Source: Planococcus donghaensis MPA1U2 (GTDB taxonomy: Bacteria; Bacillota; Bacilli; Bacillales_A; Planococcaceae). Taken from it: a stretch of DNA of 64,000 nucleotides. Position 1 is the first letter of the stretch. Every line of letters begins with the position of its first letter. Made by a program: the position numbers and the translations under genes. The stretch spans positions 124,001 to 188,000 of the forward strand of contig NZ_AEPB01000001.1 in NCBI RefSeq assembly GCF_000189395.1. Reading direction: 5' to 3'. Positions 41,322 through 50,782 of the stretch are shown piece by piece. The notes under the pieces are model-generated. The model searched no databases and was not told where the DNA came from. It worked only from the letters and a program-made list of their open reading frames with translations.

Positions 41322-43041
41322 GTTTAAAAACAGTGCTGGAGAAATTGAACCCTTGTATTTTAGCGATCCAGTCAACGTTTTTGAAACACATGAACTAGCA
41401 GATGTTGCTAATATGTTGGAAAAAGTCGAAAAAGCAATGAATGATGGTTTTTATGCAGCTGGCTATGTGTCGTACGAAGCAGCTCCGGCTTTTCGACCGG
41501 AAATGCAAGTTCAATCGGGAGGCGAAATGCCGCTTCTTTGGTTTGGCATTTTCAAAGAGCCACAAAAAATGCCTCCAATTTCTAAAAAGCAACAAACGTA
41601 TCAGGTGTCAGATTGGGCAATGGCGAGTTCGATTGAACAGTATAAAGCCGGTATCCAACAAATCAAAACAGCCATCGAAGAAGGGCATACGTATCAAGTG
41701 AATTATACAGAACGCTTGTCTGCAGATTTTACCGGGGACGACTTAGCCTTTTATCACCAATTAGCAAGAAACCAACAAGCAGATTACGGAGCTTATTTGA
41801 ACTTAGGGCGATTTCGTCTTTTGTCAGCATCCCCAGAGCTGTTTTTTAAAGTTCAAGGAGGCAAGTTAATTGCAAAGCCGATGAAAGGCACAGCGCCAAG
41901 AGGACGAACGACACAAGAAGATCAAGAACATATAAAATCCTTGTTGTCGTCTGAAAAAGAAAAAGCTGAAAACGTAATGATTGTGGATTTGTTGCGAAAC
42001 GACATGAGTCGCTTAGCCGAAAAAGGCAGTGTAAAAGCAGATCCTCTTTTTACGGTTGAAACTTATCCGACAGTTCATCAACTAACGTCAACGGTCACCG
42101 CGGATTTAAAAGACCATACGACGATTTGGGACTGGTTTCATGCTTTGTTCCCATGTGGCTCGATTACTGGGGCACCGAAAATTAGTACGATGAAATACAT
42201 AGCTGCATTAGAGCAAACACCAAGAGAAGTTTATTGCGGCGCTATCGGGTTTATTACGCCTGACAAGGAAGCGGTCTTTAACGTACCTATCCGGACCGTT
42301 GTGATTGACGCAGAAAAAGGTGTAGCACGTTACGGTGTAGGCGGCGGCATCACGTGGGATTCAACGGCTGAAGGAGAATACCGTGAGTTGCAGACTAAAG
42401 CAAAAGTGCTTACTGCAAAACGCCCTGTATTTAAATTACTCGAATCATTAAAACTAAAAGATGGGGAGTACCCATTATTGTCGTATCATTTGGCGCGTCT
42501 AAAAGATTCGTCGGGTTATTTTCATTTCCCGGGAAATAGTGAAAAAGTGAAAGCTGAATTGGTTAAACTGGCCCAACAATATCCGCAAGGAACTTACAAA
42601 GTGCGTCTTTTAGTAGATCGTAAAGGTGAACTGGAACTGCAAGCGCAAGAAACGGTTATGATGGAAGAGCCGCTTACATGTGCCTTAGCTAGTTCTCCTA
42701 TAGATAGTAAAAATCCGTTTTTGTTTCATAAAACAACACACCGTGAAGTATATAAACAGGCAAGTGCTGAGCTTTCAAAAGAGTTCTTTTCAGTCTTATT
42801 ATGGAATGAAAAACAGCAAATCACGGAATTCACAATCGGCAATGTGGTAGTCGAAAAAGAAGGTCGATTTTTCACGCCGCCAGTAAAATGTGGTTTGTTA
42901 GCGGGCACTTTCAGACAGCACTTGTTAGACGAAAAAAAGATTGAAGAAAAAATCATTTTAAAAGAAGAGTTAAAAGAATATGATGCTATTTGGTTTATCA
43001 ATGGTGTACGAGGATGGCTCGCTGTGGAGTTAAGTGAGTAA
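41296..43041 (+). CDS. pabB: Fused aminodeoxychorismate synthase component I and aminodeoxychorismate lyase-like domain
   Basis: 581 residues. Residues about 115-380 form the chorismate-binding domain (GHTYQVNYTERL, KPMKGTAPRGRT, NVMIVDLLRNDMSRL, LFPCGSITGAPK, YCGAIGFI). Residues about 385-575 are an aminotransferase class IV domain with LSYHLARLKDSSGYF, the PLP Lys region LFHKTTHREVY and TEFTIGNVVV, as in PabC. So one polypeptide can make 4-amino-4-deoxychorismate and release p-aminobenzoate. Starts within pabA, RBS GGGAGG. Confidence 0.93.
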   Translation: MSNPHLMYEFKNSAGEIEPLYFSDPVNVFETHELADVANMLEKVEKAMNDGFYAAGYVSYEAAPAFRPEMQVQSGGEMPLLWFGIFKEPQKMPPISKKQQTYQVSDWAMASSIEQYKAGIQQIKTAIEEGHTYQVNYTERLSADFTGDDLAFYHQLARNQQADYGAYLNLGRFRLLSASPELFFKVQGGKLIAKPMKGTAPRGRTTQEDQEHIKSLLSSEKEKAENVMIVDLLRNDMSRLAEKGSVKADPLFTVETYPTVHQLTSTVTADLKDHTTIWDWFHALFPCGSITGAPKISTMKYIAALEQTPREVYCGAIGFITPDKEAVFNVPIRTVVIDAEKGVARYGVGGGITWDSTAEGEYRELQTKAKVLTAKRPVFKLLESLKLKDGEYPLLSYHLARLKDSSGYFHFPGNSEKVKAELVKLAQQYPQGTYKVRLLVDRKGELELQAQETVMMEEPLTCALASSPIDSKNPFLFHKTTHREVYKQASAELSKEFFSVLLWNEKQQITEFTIGNVVVEKEGRFFTPPVKCGLLAGTFRQHLLDEKKIEEKIILKEELKEYDAIWFINGVRGWLAVELSE

Positions 43042-43053
43042 ATACAATGAAAT

Positions 43054-43098
43054 AAAAAATTCTAACCGTGAAAATGTCTCGGTTAGAATTTTTTTGTG
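43054..43098 (+). terminator. Terminator of pab operon
   Basis: AAAAAATTCTAACCG-TGAAAATGTCT-CGGTTAGAATTTTTTT. Confidence 0.92.
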
Positions 43099-43188
43099 TC
43101 ATTCATAAATAGTTATTGAAATTGTAATATTCAGATAATAGGTGTTTAATAGGAGGTGAGATCTTTTTAATACAAGGAGGCGGAACGA

Positions 43189-43932
43189 GTGGAACTAGCA
43201 GGTAAAGTAGCGATCGTGACAGGTGGGGCATCCGGAATCGGGTTTGCAACAGCGAAAGCATTTTTGGATAAAGGCGCTAAAGTGGTAATTGGCGATTATA
43301 ATGAAGAAGGCGGGCAGCAAGCAGAACAACAATTAAAGAAAAGCAGTGGCGATGTGGCTTTTGTTAACGTAGATGTTTCGATAGAAGAATCAGTTAAACA
43401 AATGGTAGCAACAACTGTTGAACATTTTGGAAGAGTGGATATTATTGTGAATAATGCGGGAATTGGAGTGCTTGGAGTCACGCATGAATTGACGTACGAA
43501 GATTATCATAAAGTAATTGCTATAAACCAAGACGGTGTCTTTTTCGGTGCCAAGCATGCCATTATAAATATGTTGGAACATGGTGACGGAGGTGTCATCA
43601 TCAACACGTCATCAATTTTGGGATCTGTTGGTGAGGGGGGAGCTTTTGCCTATAATGCTTCAAAAGGAGCTGTAAACTTAATGACCAAGTCACTGGCTTT
43701 ACAGTATGCTGAACACAAAATCCGGGTGAATGCAGTAGCACCAGGATATGTGGAAACCGGTATGGTCAGCAAAGAAGCGTTAGGCGACTTTTACGATGCC
43801 TTAGTAGACAAACATCCTGTTGGTAGATTGGGCCAACCAGAAGAAATTGCACATGCCATCGTCTTTTTAGTCGAAAACGAATTTGTTACAGGTACCACAA
43901 TCATGGTGGATGGTGGTTATACAACTCAATAG
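43189..43932 (+). CDS. SDR-family oxidoreductase
   Basis: 247 residues, GTG start with CAAGGAGG upstream. Classical short-chain dehydrogenase: TGGASGIG cofactor loop, NNAGIGV, catalytic Ser in INTSSILG, YNASKGA (Tyr-x3-Lys), and C-terminal TGTTIMVDGGYT. Related to glucose 1-dehydrogenase/FabG-like enzymes; substrate not known. Monocistronic. Confidence 0.92.
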   Translation: MELAGKVAIVTGGASGIGFATAKAFLDKGAKVVIGDYNEEGGQQAEQQLKKSSGDVAFVNVDVSIEESVKQMVATTVEHFGRVDIIVNNAGIGVLGVTHELTYEDYHKVIAINQDGVFFGAKHAIINMLEHGDGGVIINTSSILGSVGEGGAFAYNASKGAVNLMTKSLALQYAEHKIRVNAVAPGYVETGMVSKEALGDFYDALVDKHPVGRLGQPEEIAHAIVFLVENEFVTGTTIMVDGGYTTQ

Positions 43933-43941
43933 ACAAGAGAC

Positions 43942-43972
43942 CCAAAAAGCTGCAATGTGCAGCTTTTTTTAT
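43942..43972 (+). terminator. Terminator of SDR gene
   Basis: AAAAAGCTGC-AATGT-GCAGCTTTTTTT. Confidence 0.92.
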
Positions 43973-44143
43973 TGGACATTTTTGACACAGGTAGCGGCAA
44001 CTAAAATCTGATAGATGGAAAAGAAACAATGGATAAAGTATGATGAAATCATAAAGAACTGTGGAGAGAAACGGAAATTATTATATAGAAAACCTCTTTC
44101 TTCCGTGTACAGGCACGTATTAAAACGTAAGGAGTGGGTGCTC

Positions 44144-44818
44144 ATGATTCATGCAAAAGAAACGATAGAAAACCAAAATGCCAATCATTCGAAAGCGTTT
44201 ATTCGAAATGACCAATACAACTTTATTAAAGACCAAACAAAAGTTTTGCTGACGGCACAAACTAGCACAAATGACGTTGAAGTATTAAGTGTCCTGAGGC
44301 ATCTAGCGTATGAGAAAGTCCAGAATCTATTTCCCGTTCTTACCGAAGAGCAAAAGAAAATTCTTCATCCGCTCGTCCAAATAAAAGAACTGAGCGAGGC
44401 AGAAAGATTTTTAGAACAACTGCAACCATATCTTATTCCTTTTAAATCGGTTACCGATCAAGACTTAAAAAAACTATTCCCTAAAGCGAAAAAGCTGAAA
44501 GGGCCAAATGTAGAAATCATTAATTTCCATAAAACTTCTTATTTAGGATGGACGGAAAGCTCTAATTTGCGCTATTTAGTTGTGGAGTTAAATGATCAAT
44601 TGATAGGTCTTCAAGGGAGTTTCACACGTAGCCAAAAACAAGGAATTTGTAGAGTCTGCAATCGTCACAGTGAAGTGGGACTGTTTGTTGCCAAGACGAA
44701 AAACTCAGGAAACGAGCAATTTATTAAACGTGGCAATTATGTTTGCCAAGATGCCAAGGTATGCAATGACAATATTAAAACTTTGGATTTGCTAGCTGAA
44801 TTTATGTGTCAGTTCTAA
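44144..44818 (+). CDS. FusB/FusC-family EF-G-binding protein
   Basis: 224 residues, close to the 213 of FusB. N-terminal helical part contains FIRNDQYNFIKDQTKVLL, and the C-terminal treble-clef zinc domain has CRVCNRHSEVGLFVAK...YVCQDAKVCNDNI (Cys-x2-Cys and Cys-x4-Cys). These are the marks of FusB-type proteins that bind EF-G on the ribosome and relieve fusidic acid stalling; chromosomal homologues often have housekeeping roles. Start at 44144 with AAGGAG; the longer reading frame has no RBS. Confidence 0.9.
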   Translation: MIHAKETIENQNANHSKAFIRNDQYNFIKDQTKVLLTAQTSTNDVEVLSVLRHLAYEKVQNLFPVLTEEQKKILHPLVQIKELSEAERFLEQLQPYLIPFKSVTDQDLKKLFPKAKKLKGPNVEIINFHKTSYLGWTESSNLRYLVVELNDQLIGLQGSFTRSQKQGICRVCNRHSEVGLFVAKTKNSGNEQFIKRGNYVCQDAKVCNDNIKTLDLLAEFMCQF

Positions 44819-44829
44819 AGGGTACTAAG

Positions 44830-44878
44830 AAAATCACTCTGCACTCGTGTAAATCGATGTTAGAGTAATTTTTTAGCT
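44830..44878 (+). terminator. Terminator of FusB-like gene
   Basis: AAAATCACTCT...AGAGTAATTTTTT with a long loop. Confidence 0.65.
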
Positions 44879-44995
44879 TATTTCTTTTACTAGAGTAATT
44901 ATAGACCGTAAAGACAAGATTGAGGATGCATCTTTATAGGTAAAAGGGATAAACTAAAGACAAAACTTTAAAACAGTGTGAACGGAGGTTTGTGT

Positions 44996-45556
44996 ATGTG
45001 GTTGTCTTTTGATGAAATGTGGGACAAAGTAATAGCTTGCGACCGCAAGTATGACGGTCTTTTTTACACATGCGTGAAAACCACCAAAATTTACTGCCGC
45101 CCTTCTTGTCGTTCTCGGAAGCCGAAAAAAGTGAACGTGCAGTTTTGTCTGACGATAGGAGAGGCTGAGGCAAACGGGTTCCGCGCATGCAAGCGGTGTC
45201 AGCCAGAAACCAATTATTCTCCTGCTGAAGAACTTACGCGTAACGTTATGACTTACTTAACTGCCAATTATAAAGAGCGGGTTAGCCTTCAACAAATCGC
45301 ACACCATGTCGGTATGAGTCCGTCTTACTTAGAGCGCATTTTTAAACAAGAAACTGCAGAAACGCCACATGCCTGTCTTGAGAAGATTCGCATTGATAAA
45401 GCTTTATACTTGTTAACAAGTACTGACTTATCAAATCTTGAAGTCGCGCTAGAAGTAGGATTTCAAAGCCCGTCAAACTTCTATAAAGTATTTCGCAAGC
45501 TAACAAACCGTTCGCCATCAGAATATCGAAAGCAAAGTGAGTTGGTTTTACTATGA
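44996..45556 (+). CDS. adaA: AdaA-type methylphosphotriester-DNA alkyltransferase and transcriptional activator
   Basis: 186 residues. The N-terminal Ada metal-binding domain has YCRPSCRSRKPKK and ACKRCQP (Cys34, Cys38, and a later Cys-x2-Cys), where Cys38 would take the methyl group. A C-terminal AraC HTH follows (VSLQQIAHHVGMSPSYLERIFKQ and LEVALEVGFQSPSNFYKVF). Methylated AdaA activates the alkylation response. Start at 44996 after CGGAGG. Overlaps alkA by four bases. Confidence 0.93.
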   Translation: MWLSFDEMWDKVIACDRKYDGLFYTCVKTTKIYCRPSCRSRKPKKVNVQFCLTIGEAEANGFRACKRCQPETNYSPAEELTRNVMTYLTANYKERVSLQQIAHHVGMSPSYLERIFKQETAETPHACLEKIRIDKALYLLTSTDLSNLEVALEVGFQSPSNFYKVFRKLTNRSPSEYRKQSELVLL

Positions 45557-46449
45557 AGCCTATACAAAGTACGCAGTATATAGAAATTGCAACACCTGCT
45601 GATTTTAATTATGACGAATGTCTCGTTCATCTTGGCAGGTCTTCGCAAGAAAACTTATACCGGATTAAAAAAGACAAAGTGATTAAGTTGCTCAAAATAA
45701 ACGGAGAACGGGTGCTGTTTCAACTAACAGCAGTTCCCGGAGCTTTACGTATCGAGTTTCCGCTAAATGCACCTACTCTAGATGAAACAGAGCAAGTCGT
45801 TGCGTATATAGAAGACTGGTTTGATTTGAACACCGATCTACGAGAATTTTACGAAATGGCAGAAACGGATCCCATCTTAAATCCAGTAGTCCAACAATAT
45901 TACGGCTTGCGTATAATAGGTGTCCCGGATTTGTTCGAAGCATTAGTGTGGGCTGTCATGGGGCAGCAAATCAATTTAACATTTGCGTATACTTTAAAGA
46001 AAAGATTTGTCGAAAGTTATGGGGATTCAGTTGTTTACGAAGACGAAACGTATTGGACTTTCCCGCATCCTGAAACAATCGCAGTATTGCCGCTTGAAGA
46101 ATTGAGAGCGTTACAGTTAACAGGACGGAAATCAGAATATATTTTAGGCATTGCATCTATGATGGCGACAGGCGTCTTAAACAAAGAGCGATTGCTAGAA
46201 GAGCCAGACATGGAAAGTAAATTGTTAGAAATTCGAGGAGTCGGCGCATGGTCGGCCAATTACGTCATGATGAAATGCTTGCACGATGCATCTGCTTTCC
46301 CGCTTGCAGATGTGGGGCTGCATAATGCACTAAAAGCTCAACTAGACATGGAGCGAAAACCAACACTCGCAGAAATTACCGAGCTCTCGGCAAATTGGAG
46401 CGGGTGGGAAGCCTATGCCACATTCTATTTATGGAGGTCATTATTATGA
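45553..46449 (+). CDS. alkA: DNA-3-methyladenine glycosylase II
   Basis: 298 residues. N-terminal AlkA_N domain, then HhH-GPD fold with the hairpin LEIRGVGAWSANYVMMKCL (about 225-243) and catalytic Asp in FPLADVGLHNAL. Excises alkylated purines. ATGA overlap with adaA upstream and with ogt downstream, giving a three-gene adaptive-response operon. Confidence 0.93.
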   Translation: MKPIQSTQYIEIATPADFNYDECLVHLGRSSQENLYRIKKDKVIKLLKINGERVLFQLTAVPGALRIEFPLNAPTLDETEQVVAYIEDWFDLNTDLREFYEMAETDPILNPVVQQYYGLRIIGVPDLFEALVWAVMGQQINLTFAYTLKKRFVESYGDSVVYEDETYWTFPHPETIAVLPLEELRALQLTGRKSEYILGIASMMATGVLNKERLLEEPDMESKLLEIRGVGAWSANYVMMKCLHDASAFPLADVGLHNALKAQLDMERKPTLAEITELSANWSGWEAYATFYLWRSLL

Positions 46450-46937
46450 ATCACGTGCACCAAATTGAATTTCAATCACCTATCGGCATCGTAGAAATTA
46501 CCGGAACAGACAAAGCCATTCGGTCAATTTTGTTTAGTGAAAAAAGTGACGTGACAATGCCGCTCTCTCCAGATAGCCCACAAGTGTTGAAAGACTGCCA
46601 ACAGCAACTTGAAGAATATTTTCAAGGACAGCGCATGGATTTCACATTTGCTTGTGAGTCTGCAGGAACAGAATTTCAGCAAAGAGTGTGGACTGCGTTA
46701 ACCGATGTGCCGTATGCAGAAACCGTGTCTTACGGCGCGATTGCTAAAGCAGTCGGTAGCGAAAAAGCGGTCAGAGCAGTAGGGAATGCCAACAGTAAAA
46801 ACAAATTGAGCATTGTCGTGCCATGCCACCGCATTATCGGCGCAAACGGCAAGCTTACGGGTTACGCCGGCACATTGCCTCGAAAAGAATGGTTACTGCG
46901 TCACGAAAAAGCATGCAGTGAAAATCAATCAGTTTAA
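46446..46937 (+). CDS. ogt: Methylated-DNA-[protein]-cysteine S-methyltransferase
   Basis: 163 residues. Active-site signature IVPCHRIIGANGKLTGYAGTLPRKEWLL with acceptor Cys in PCHR; upstream TEFQQRVWTALTDVPYAETVSYGAIA is the DNA-binding helix-turn-helix part. Repairs O6-alkylguanine by suicide transfer. TGGAGG RBS inside alkA. Confidence 0.94.
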   Translation: MNHVHQIEFQSPIGIVEITGTDKAIRSILFSEKSDVTMPLSPDSPQVLKDCQQQLEEYFQGQRMDFTFACESAGTEFQQRVWTALTDVPYAETVSYGAIAKAVGSEKAVRAVGNANSKNKLSIVVPCHRIIGANGKLTGYAGTLPRKEWLLRHEKACSENQSV

Positions 46938-46947
46938 TGGTGAATTT

Positions 46948-46999
46948 AAAAAAGCTGTCCCGAAAATCAGGTGAAATGATTTTTGGTGACAGCTTTTTG
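46948..46999 (+). terminator. Terminator of ada-alkA-ogt operon
   Basis: AAAAAAGCTGTC...GACAGCTTTTTG. Confidence 0.85.
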
Positions 47000-47059
47000 T
47001 TGGTCATAGAAGGATCACTTGCTTTGATTTCGGCGCCTGCATGTCAATCAGTTTATACG

Positions 47060-47110
47060 TAAAAACCTGAGAGAGAAAAGTGGAGGGCTTTTCTTTCTCA
47101 GGTTTTAAAT
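47060..47110. terminator. Second, bidirectional terminator
   Basis: AAAACCTGAGA...TTCTCAGGTTTT with GAGAAAAG/CTTTTCT inner pairing. Between here and 47200 a GGACGCTTTCCA core (minus strand, about 47162-47175) is shared with the 2438-2838 repeat element, suggesting a remnant of the same repeat. Confidence 0.7.
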
Positions 47111-47201
47111 TTTTTCTAAGCGAGGGCGCGTCCAAGGGCTAATTGCGTGAGCTGTGTCCCTGGAAAGCGTCCGGCTAGAATGATTTCTTCGATTATAAAA
47201 C

Positions 47202-48170
47202 TTATTTCGTTTTTGCTAATGCTTTTTTAGATTCATTCAAATCAACATCAACAGAAGTAACAAAATAACGTTTTGTATCATCTGTTTGGATGTTTACTTT
47301 CTTGCGGTCAAACAACGAAACCGTTTCGATTTTCGTTGTTTCACCCGTTTGGATGTCTTCTTCATAAATGCGGTAACCGATAATCGCATCGTCACGCACT
47401 GCATGCCAAGAAATATTAAATGCAGTAGCAAAAACGTTTGCCGGTGGTTCAGGTTGTTTATCGGTAACGCTTGAATCAGAAATCAATTCAGCTGTTACAA
47501 CTAGACGCTCTTCGTGTGAACCAATATCGCGGTTGTAATCGCCTGTACACGTGATCAAACTCAAGAGACGTTTGTCTGAGCTACCGAATATTTTTTCAAT
47601 CGGTGCATCATCTGTTTCGTAGCTAGTTAAATCGGTCACTTTATAGACCATTTCGCGTCCGTCTGGACCTGTTACCGTAACGGTTTCACCAATTTTTATA
47701 TTTTCAAGTTCATAAAAAACAGCGGGCCCTGTCAAGCTGTCGACATGTCCTGCTAAAACTGCATGACCTTTTGCGCCCACTTTATAACCAGGCTCAAACC
47801 AGCCAACTTGGTCAACATCTTCAGGTACACCCATTTCACCATTGTCTAAAATACCAGTCGATTCAATGGCTGCATCAACGCCGATTGAAGGGATTTTAAT
47901 TTGAAAAGGCTCCATGCCTTTAATGCTTTCTTGACGTTCGCGTTGCAACATTTGTAGCTTTTCACGTTGCTCGGGAAGAATGGGAAACTCAGCAATTTTG
48001 TCTACGTAGTTGCCAGTTACTTCTTCTTTTTTAATCGGTTCTTTTTCTTCTACTTTTTTGACCTGTTCAATTTGCTCTTCAAAAGTAGGGCTAGCGGCCA
48101 AAGGCTTTAATATGATAAACAAAGCGAGACACAATACTAACGCAGTCCCAATGGTAACAAGCTGCTTCAT
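47202..48170 (-). CDS. Class F-like sortase with C-terminal Fn3-like domain
   Basis: 322 residues: N-terminal membrane anchor (about 5-21), a charged linker, then the sortase core with catalytic His142 (LAGHVDS), Cys208 (LITCTGDYN) and Arg222 (HEERLVV). A further ~80 residues (about 240-320; PPANVFATAFNISWHAV...GYRIYEED) look like a fibronectin type III domain, unusual for this family. It cleaves sorting signals and links proteins to the wall. RBS AGGAGG. Encoded right after its likely substrate, the MPATG protein. Confidence 0.88.
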   Translation of the reverse strand: MKQLVTIGTALVLCLALFIILKPLAASPTFEEQIEQVKKVEEKEPIKKEEVTGNYVDKIAEFPILPEQREKLQMLQRERQESIKGMEPFQIKIPSIGVDAAIESTGILDNGEMGVPEDVDQVGWFEPGYKVGAKGHAVLAGHVDSLTGPAVFYELENIKIGETVTVTGPDGREMVYKVTDLTSYETDDAPIEKIFGSSDKRLLSLITCTGDYNRDIGSHEERLVVTAELISDSSVTDKQPEPPANVFATAFNISWHAVRDDAIIGYRIYEEDIQTGETTKIETVSLFDRKKVNIQTDDTKRYFVTSVDVDLNESKKALAKTK

Positions 48171-48228
48171 TTGTCATTCCTCCTTTCTAATCGTGAACAG
48201 AGAGAGCTTCGGGCTCTCCCTGATAAGT

Positions 48229-49563
48229 TTATTGTTGGTTTTTTGTTTGGCGATAAGTAATCGTTCCAGCTGCTAATAAAATCATCATGCTCAATGTGAT
48301 CCAAAGAACCATTGTGTTTGATTGATTCGCAGTGCCACCAAGTCCAGTAGCTGGCATTTTTTCAGGTGCAGTGTTTTCGAATTTCTCAGGGAATTGATCA
48401 ACAATTGCGCCGCTCAACCCTTTACCAATATCAAACATAATCGCATATCCTGAACGATATGTTTCATAAGAAGTTGTGTAATCACCAGATACGTATTGTT
48501 GGAATGTATCGATAACTGACGTTTCGTGAGCTTTCACACCTGCAATAGTTTCATCCAAAGGCATGCGATCTTCTGTGGCAGTATTTAAAAATGTTCCTAA
48601 ATCTTTTGCGAACGTGCTTGTTAATGTGTTTGTTGCTTCTTCAGCCGCTTGTTTGTCGTCAGCTGCTACAGCAATCACTAAGTCACCTTGAACAGAAATG
48701 TGTTGGTTGTTCCAAAGTTGAACAAATTCGTTGCTTGCTTCTTCACCATAAACCGTAGCAAGTGCTGCACGGAATTCTTCTGTATTTTGATCTTGCGCCC
48801 AATCGGCAAAATCAAAGTCGTCAGAACCAGTATAACCTTTTGTCATACTAAGTTGCGCTAAAGCGAAATGCTCAGCCGCAATTCGGTTCACTGTCGAACG
48901 GAAGTCACCAGCTGGCGTATTTGGATCTGAAAACTGGTCAGGGAACTGAGTTGAAATGGCGCCACTAATTGCGCCGCCTGCTCCAAAGATTTGTGTGAAT
49001 CCATCTAAGTAAGACGTATAAGCCGCCACATAATCTCCTTCTACATAAAGGTCAAATGTGTTTTGCACAAAATCTTCGTGTTCACGAAGAGCTGATGTGG
49101 CACCATCTTCAGGAAGGTTGCCTTCTGTCGCAGTACCAAGAAATGCTCCCATGTCGTCAACGAAAGATTGAATTTCGTCTAACGCTTCTTCTTTCATTGC
49201 GTCATCGCCATCTCTAACCGCTGCGGCATAATCATCTGTCCCAGTATTGTGCTTATCAAAAATCTCCGTGAACGCTGCGCCGCCTTCTTCGCCATATACA
49301 GAAGCAATAACTGGCTCCATGTCTGCTGCGTTGGCATCAAGCGCTGCAATTGCCGCTTCAGCCGCTTCATCTTCGTCATAAATCTTCATCATTGAATCTA
49401 CTGCCAATGCGTAATGCTCGGATAATAATGAATCCAATGTTGCGCGAAGTTCCACGCCTGTCGTTTCAGTTGGTGAACCTTCAGCTGCTAATACGTTTGT
49501 TGCCATGCCCGGTATTAAAAGCGTTGCCCCTAATACAGGTGCTAAGATTTTATTCCATTTCAT
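48229..49563 (-). CDS. Wall-anchored surface protein with two tandem repeats and MPATG sorting signal
   Basis: 444 residues. Signal peptide at about 1-27 (cleavage after VLA-AEG). Two acidic repeats of about 185 residues (about 40-220 and 225-405) share HYALA/HFALA, VYGEE, LGTFLNTATE-like and AISTQFPDQF/AIVDQFPEKF blocks. The C-terminus is MPATGLGG (an LPxTG variant), a hydrophobic helix and RQTKNQQ. So it is secreted and linked to the wall, presumably by the adjacent sortase. Start 49563 has CGAGGAG upstream. Repeat function unknown. Confidence 0.88.
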   Translation of the reverse strand: MKWNKILAPVLGATLLIPGMATNVLAAEGSPTETTGVELRATLDSLLSEHYALAVDSMMKIYDEDEAAEAAIAALDANAADMEPVIASVYGEEGGAAFTEIFDKHNTGTDDYAAAVRDGDDAMKEEALDEIQSFVDDMGAFLGTATEGNLPEDGATSALREHEDFVQNTFDLYVEGDYVAAYTSYLDGFTQIFGAGGAISGAISTQFPDQFSDPNTPAGDFRSTVNRIAAEHFALAQLSMTKGYTGSDDFDFADWAQDQNTEEFRAALATVYGEEASNEFVQLWNNQHISVQGDLVIAVAADDKQAAEEATNTLTSTFAKDLGTFLNTATEDRMPLDETIAGVKAHETSVIDTFQQYVSGDYTTSYETYRSGYAIMFDIGKGLSGAIVDQFPEKFENTAPEKMPATGLGGTANQSNTMVLWITLSMMILLAAGTITYRQTKNQQ

Positions 49564-49662
49564 ATAAAAACACTCCTCGTTTTTTGATCTGTTAATAGAC
49601 ATAACGGAGAGAGTTGAAGTTTAGATCACATTTTCCGTAAAAAATAATTAGGAATTTCATTT

Positions 49663-49767
49663 CGACAGTAAATAGAGTGATTTGGACAGTATTTAGTCTC
49701 ATTTGGACAGTATTTGATCTAAATCGGACAGTATTTCTACTAAACTGGACAGTATATCCAAATAACT
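49663..49767. repeat. 21-bp periodic repeat array, copy 1
   Basis: Five contiguous 21-base units starting at 49663, 49684, 49705, 49726 and 49747, consensus GGACAGTATTTnnnnnnAAnT, then a GGAAA partial. Located between the surface protein gene and the aldo/keto reductase terminator. Copies lie at 53001 and 54803, with the same unit order. Confidence 0.88.
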
Positions 49768-49803
49768 GGAAAAACGCATGAAAAAAATACACGAATTCTC
49801 TCG

Positions 49804-49829
49804 AAAAAAACCGCTCGAGGGCGGTTTTC
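49804..49829 (-). terminator. Terminator of aldo/keto reductase gene
   Basis: AAAAAACCGC-TCGAGG-GCGGTTTT; minus-strand exit has T7. Confidence 0.88.
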
Positions 49830-49830
49830 A

Positions 49831-50652
49831 TCACGATTTAGCGCGAACATCTTCAAATGCATCAAGTGTTTCCACATCTTCTGGAGAAATCGTGAAATCC
49901 AATTGGCTATTTTCTGAAATGCGATTTTCGTTTGTCGATTTTGGAAGGGGCAATGTGTTTTTCTCTAAACAGTAACGAATGCATAATTGAGCAGGGGTTA
50001 CATTATATTTAGCAGCCATTTCTTTAATGTCTGGGCTGTCTAAAATTTGGCCAGTTGCGAGCGGAGAATACGCTTCGACCACAATGTCATGCTTTGCACA
50101 AAACTGCAGCAAGCTCTTTTGATCGCGCCCAACATAAAACGAAATTTGATTGGCCATTGGCATAATCTCGCAAGCATCGATAAGTGCTTGAATATCGCTT
50201 TCCGCAAAATTGGAAACACCGATTGCACGGATTTTGCCTTCTTTATAAAGCTTCTCCATCGCTTTCCACGATTCAATATTGGCTGCTGTGCAATCTTTGC
50301 CAATATCATCCCAAGGCCACGGCGCATGAATCAAATAAAGGTCTAGGTAGTCGACACCAAGATTTGAAATCGTTTCTTCAAAAGCCTTCAAGGTCTCTTC
50401 ATAGCCTTTTGTTTCAGCGGGTAGCTTGCTTGTGATAAAGACGTTTTCCCGGGAAATATCAAAATCTTTGATCGCTTTCCCAACATTTTCTTCATTTTTA
50501 TATGCTAACGCCGTGTCAATGTGCGTATATCCAGTTTTCAACGCAATCGTTACTGCGTCGTAAGCTTCTTCATTTGGAATTTGCCACGTACCAAAACCAA
50601 TTTTGGGAATTGATACGCCGTTGTGAAATGTGAAAAACTGATCGTTTGTCAT
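49831..50652 (-). CDS. Aldo/keto reductase (2,5-diketogluconate reductase-like)
   Basis: 273 residues. FGTWQIPNEEAYDAVTIALKTGYTHIDTALAYKNEENVGKAI carries catalytic Asp and Tyr; Lys is in FITSKLP and His in YLIHAPWPW. GVSNF and LPKSTNENRISEN (NADPH site) follow. Reduces carbonyl compounds with NADPH. Start at 50652 after GAGGAGG; the longer frame includes the RBS. Confidence 0.92.
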   Translation of the reverse strand: MTNDQFFTFHNGVSIPKIGFGTWQIPNEEAYDAVTIALKTGYTHIDTALAYKNEENVGKAIKDFDISRENVFITSKLPAETKGYEETLKAFEETISNLGVDYLDLYLIHAPWPWDDIGKDCTAANIESWKAMEKLYKEGKIRAIGVSNFAESDIQALIDACEIMPMANQISFYVGRDQKSLLQFCAKHDIVVEAYSPLATGQILDSPDIKEMAAKYNVTPAQLCIRYCLEKNTLPLPKSTNENRISENSQLDFTISPEDVETLDAFEDVRAKS

Positions 50653-50782
50653 TAAAACATTTCCTCCTCTTTCTTGATCTTCCTTTTGATTTAGCAACTA
50701 GGTCTGGAATAAAAGCTGTTTAAAACAAGGCATCACGATTTGTCATCCAAGTGCCTAACAACTTCCATGCTGCATAAGTTCT

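Noticed and set aside
44015-44143. N-terminal extension of the FusB-like protein
   Set aside because: No RBS at the longer start; AAGGAG at correct distance before 44144; homologues are about 213 residues.
49592-49834. Minus-strand ORF with NTVQ heptads
   Set aside because: Explained by the 21-bp repeat; no RBS near its start, which lies inside the upstream terminator region. Kept as a finding only.
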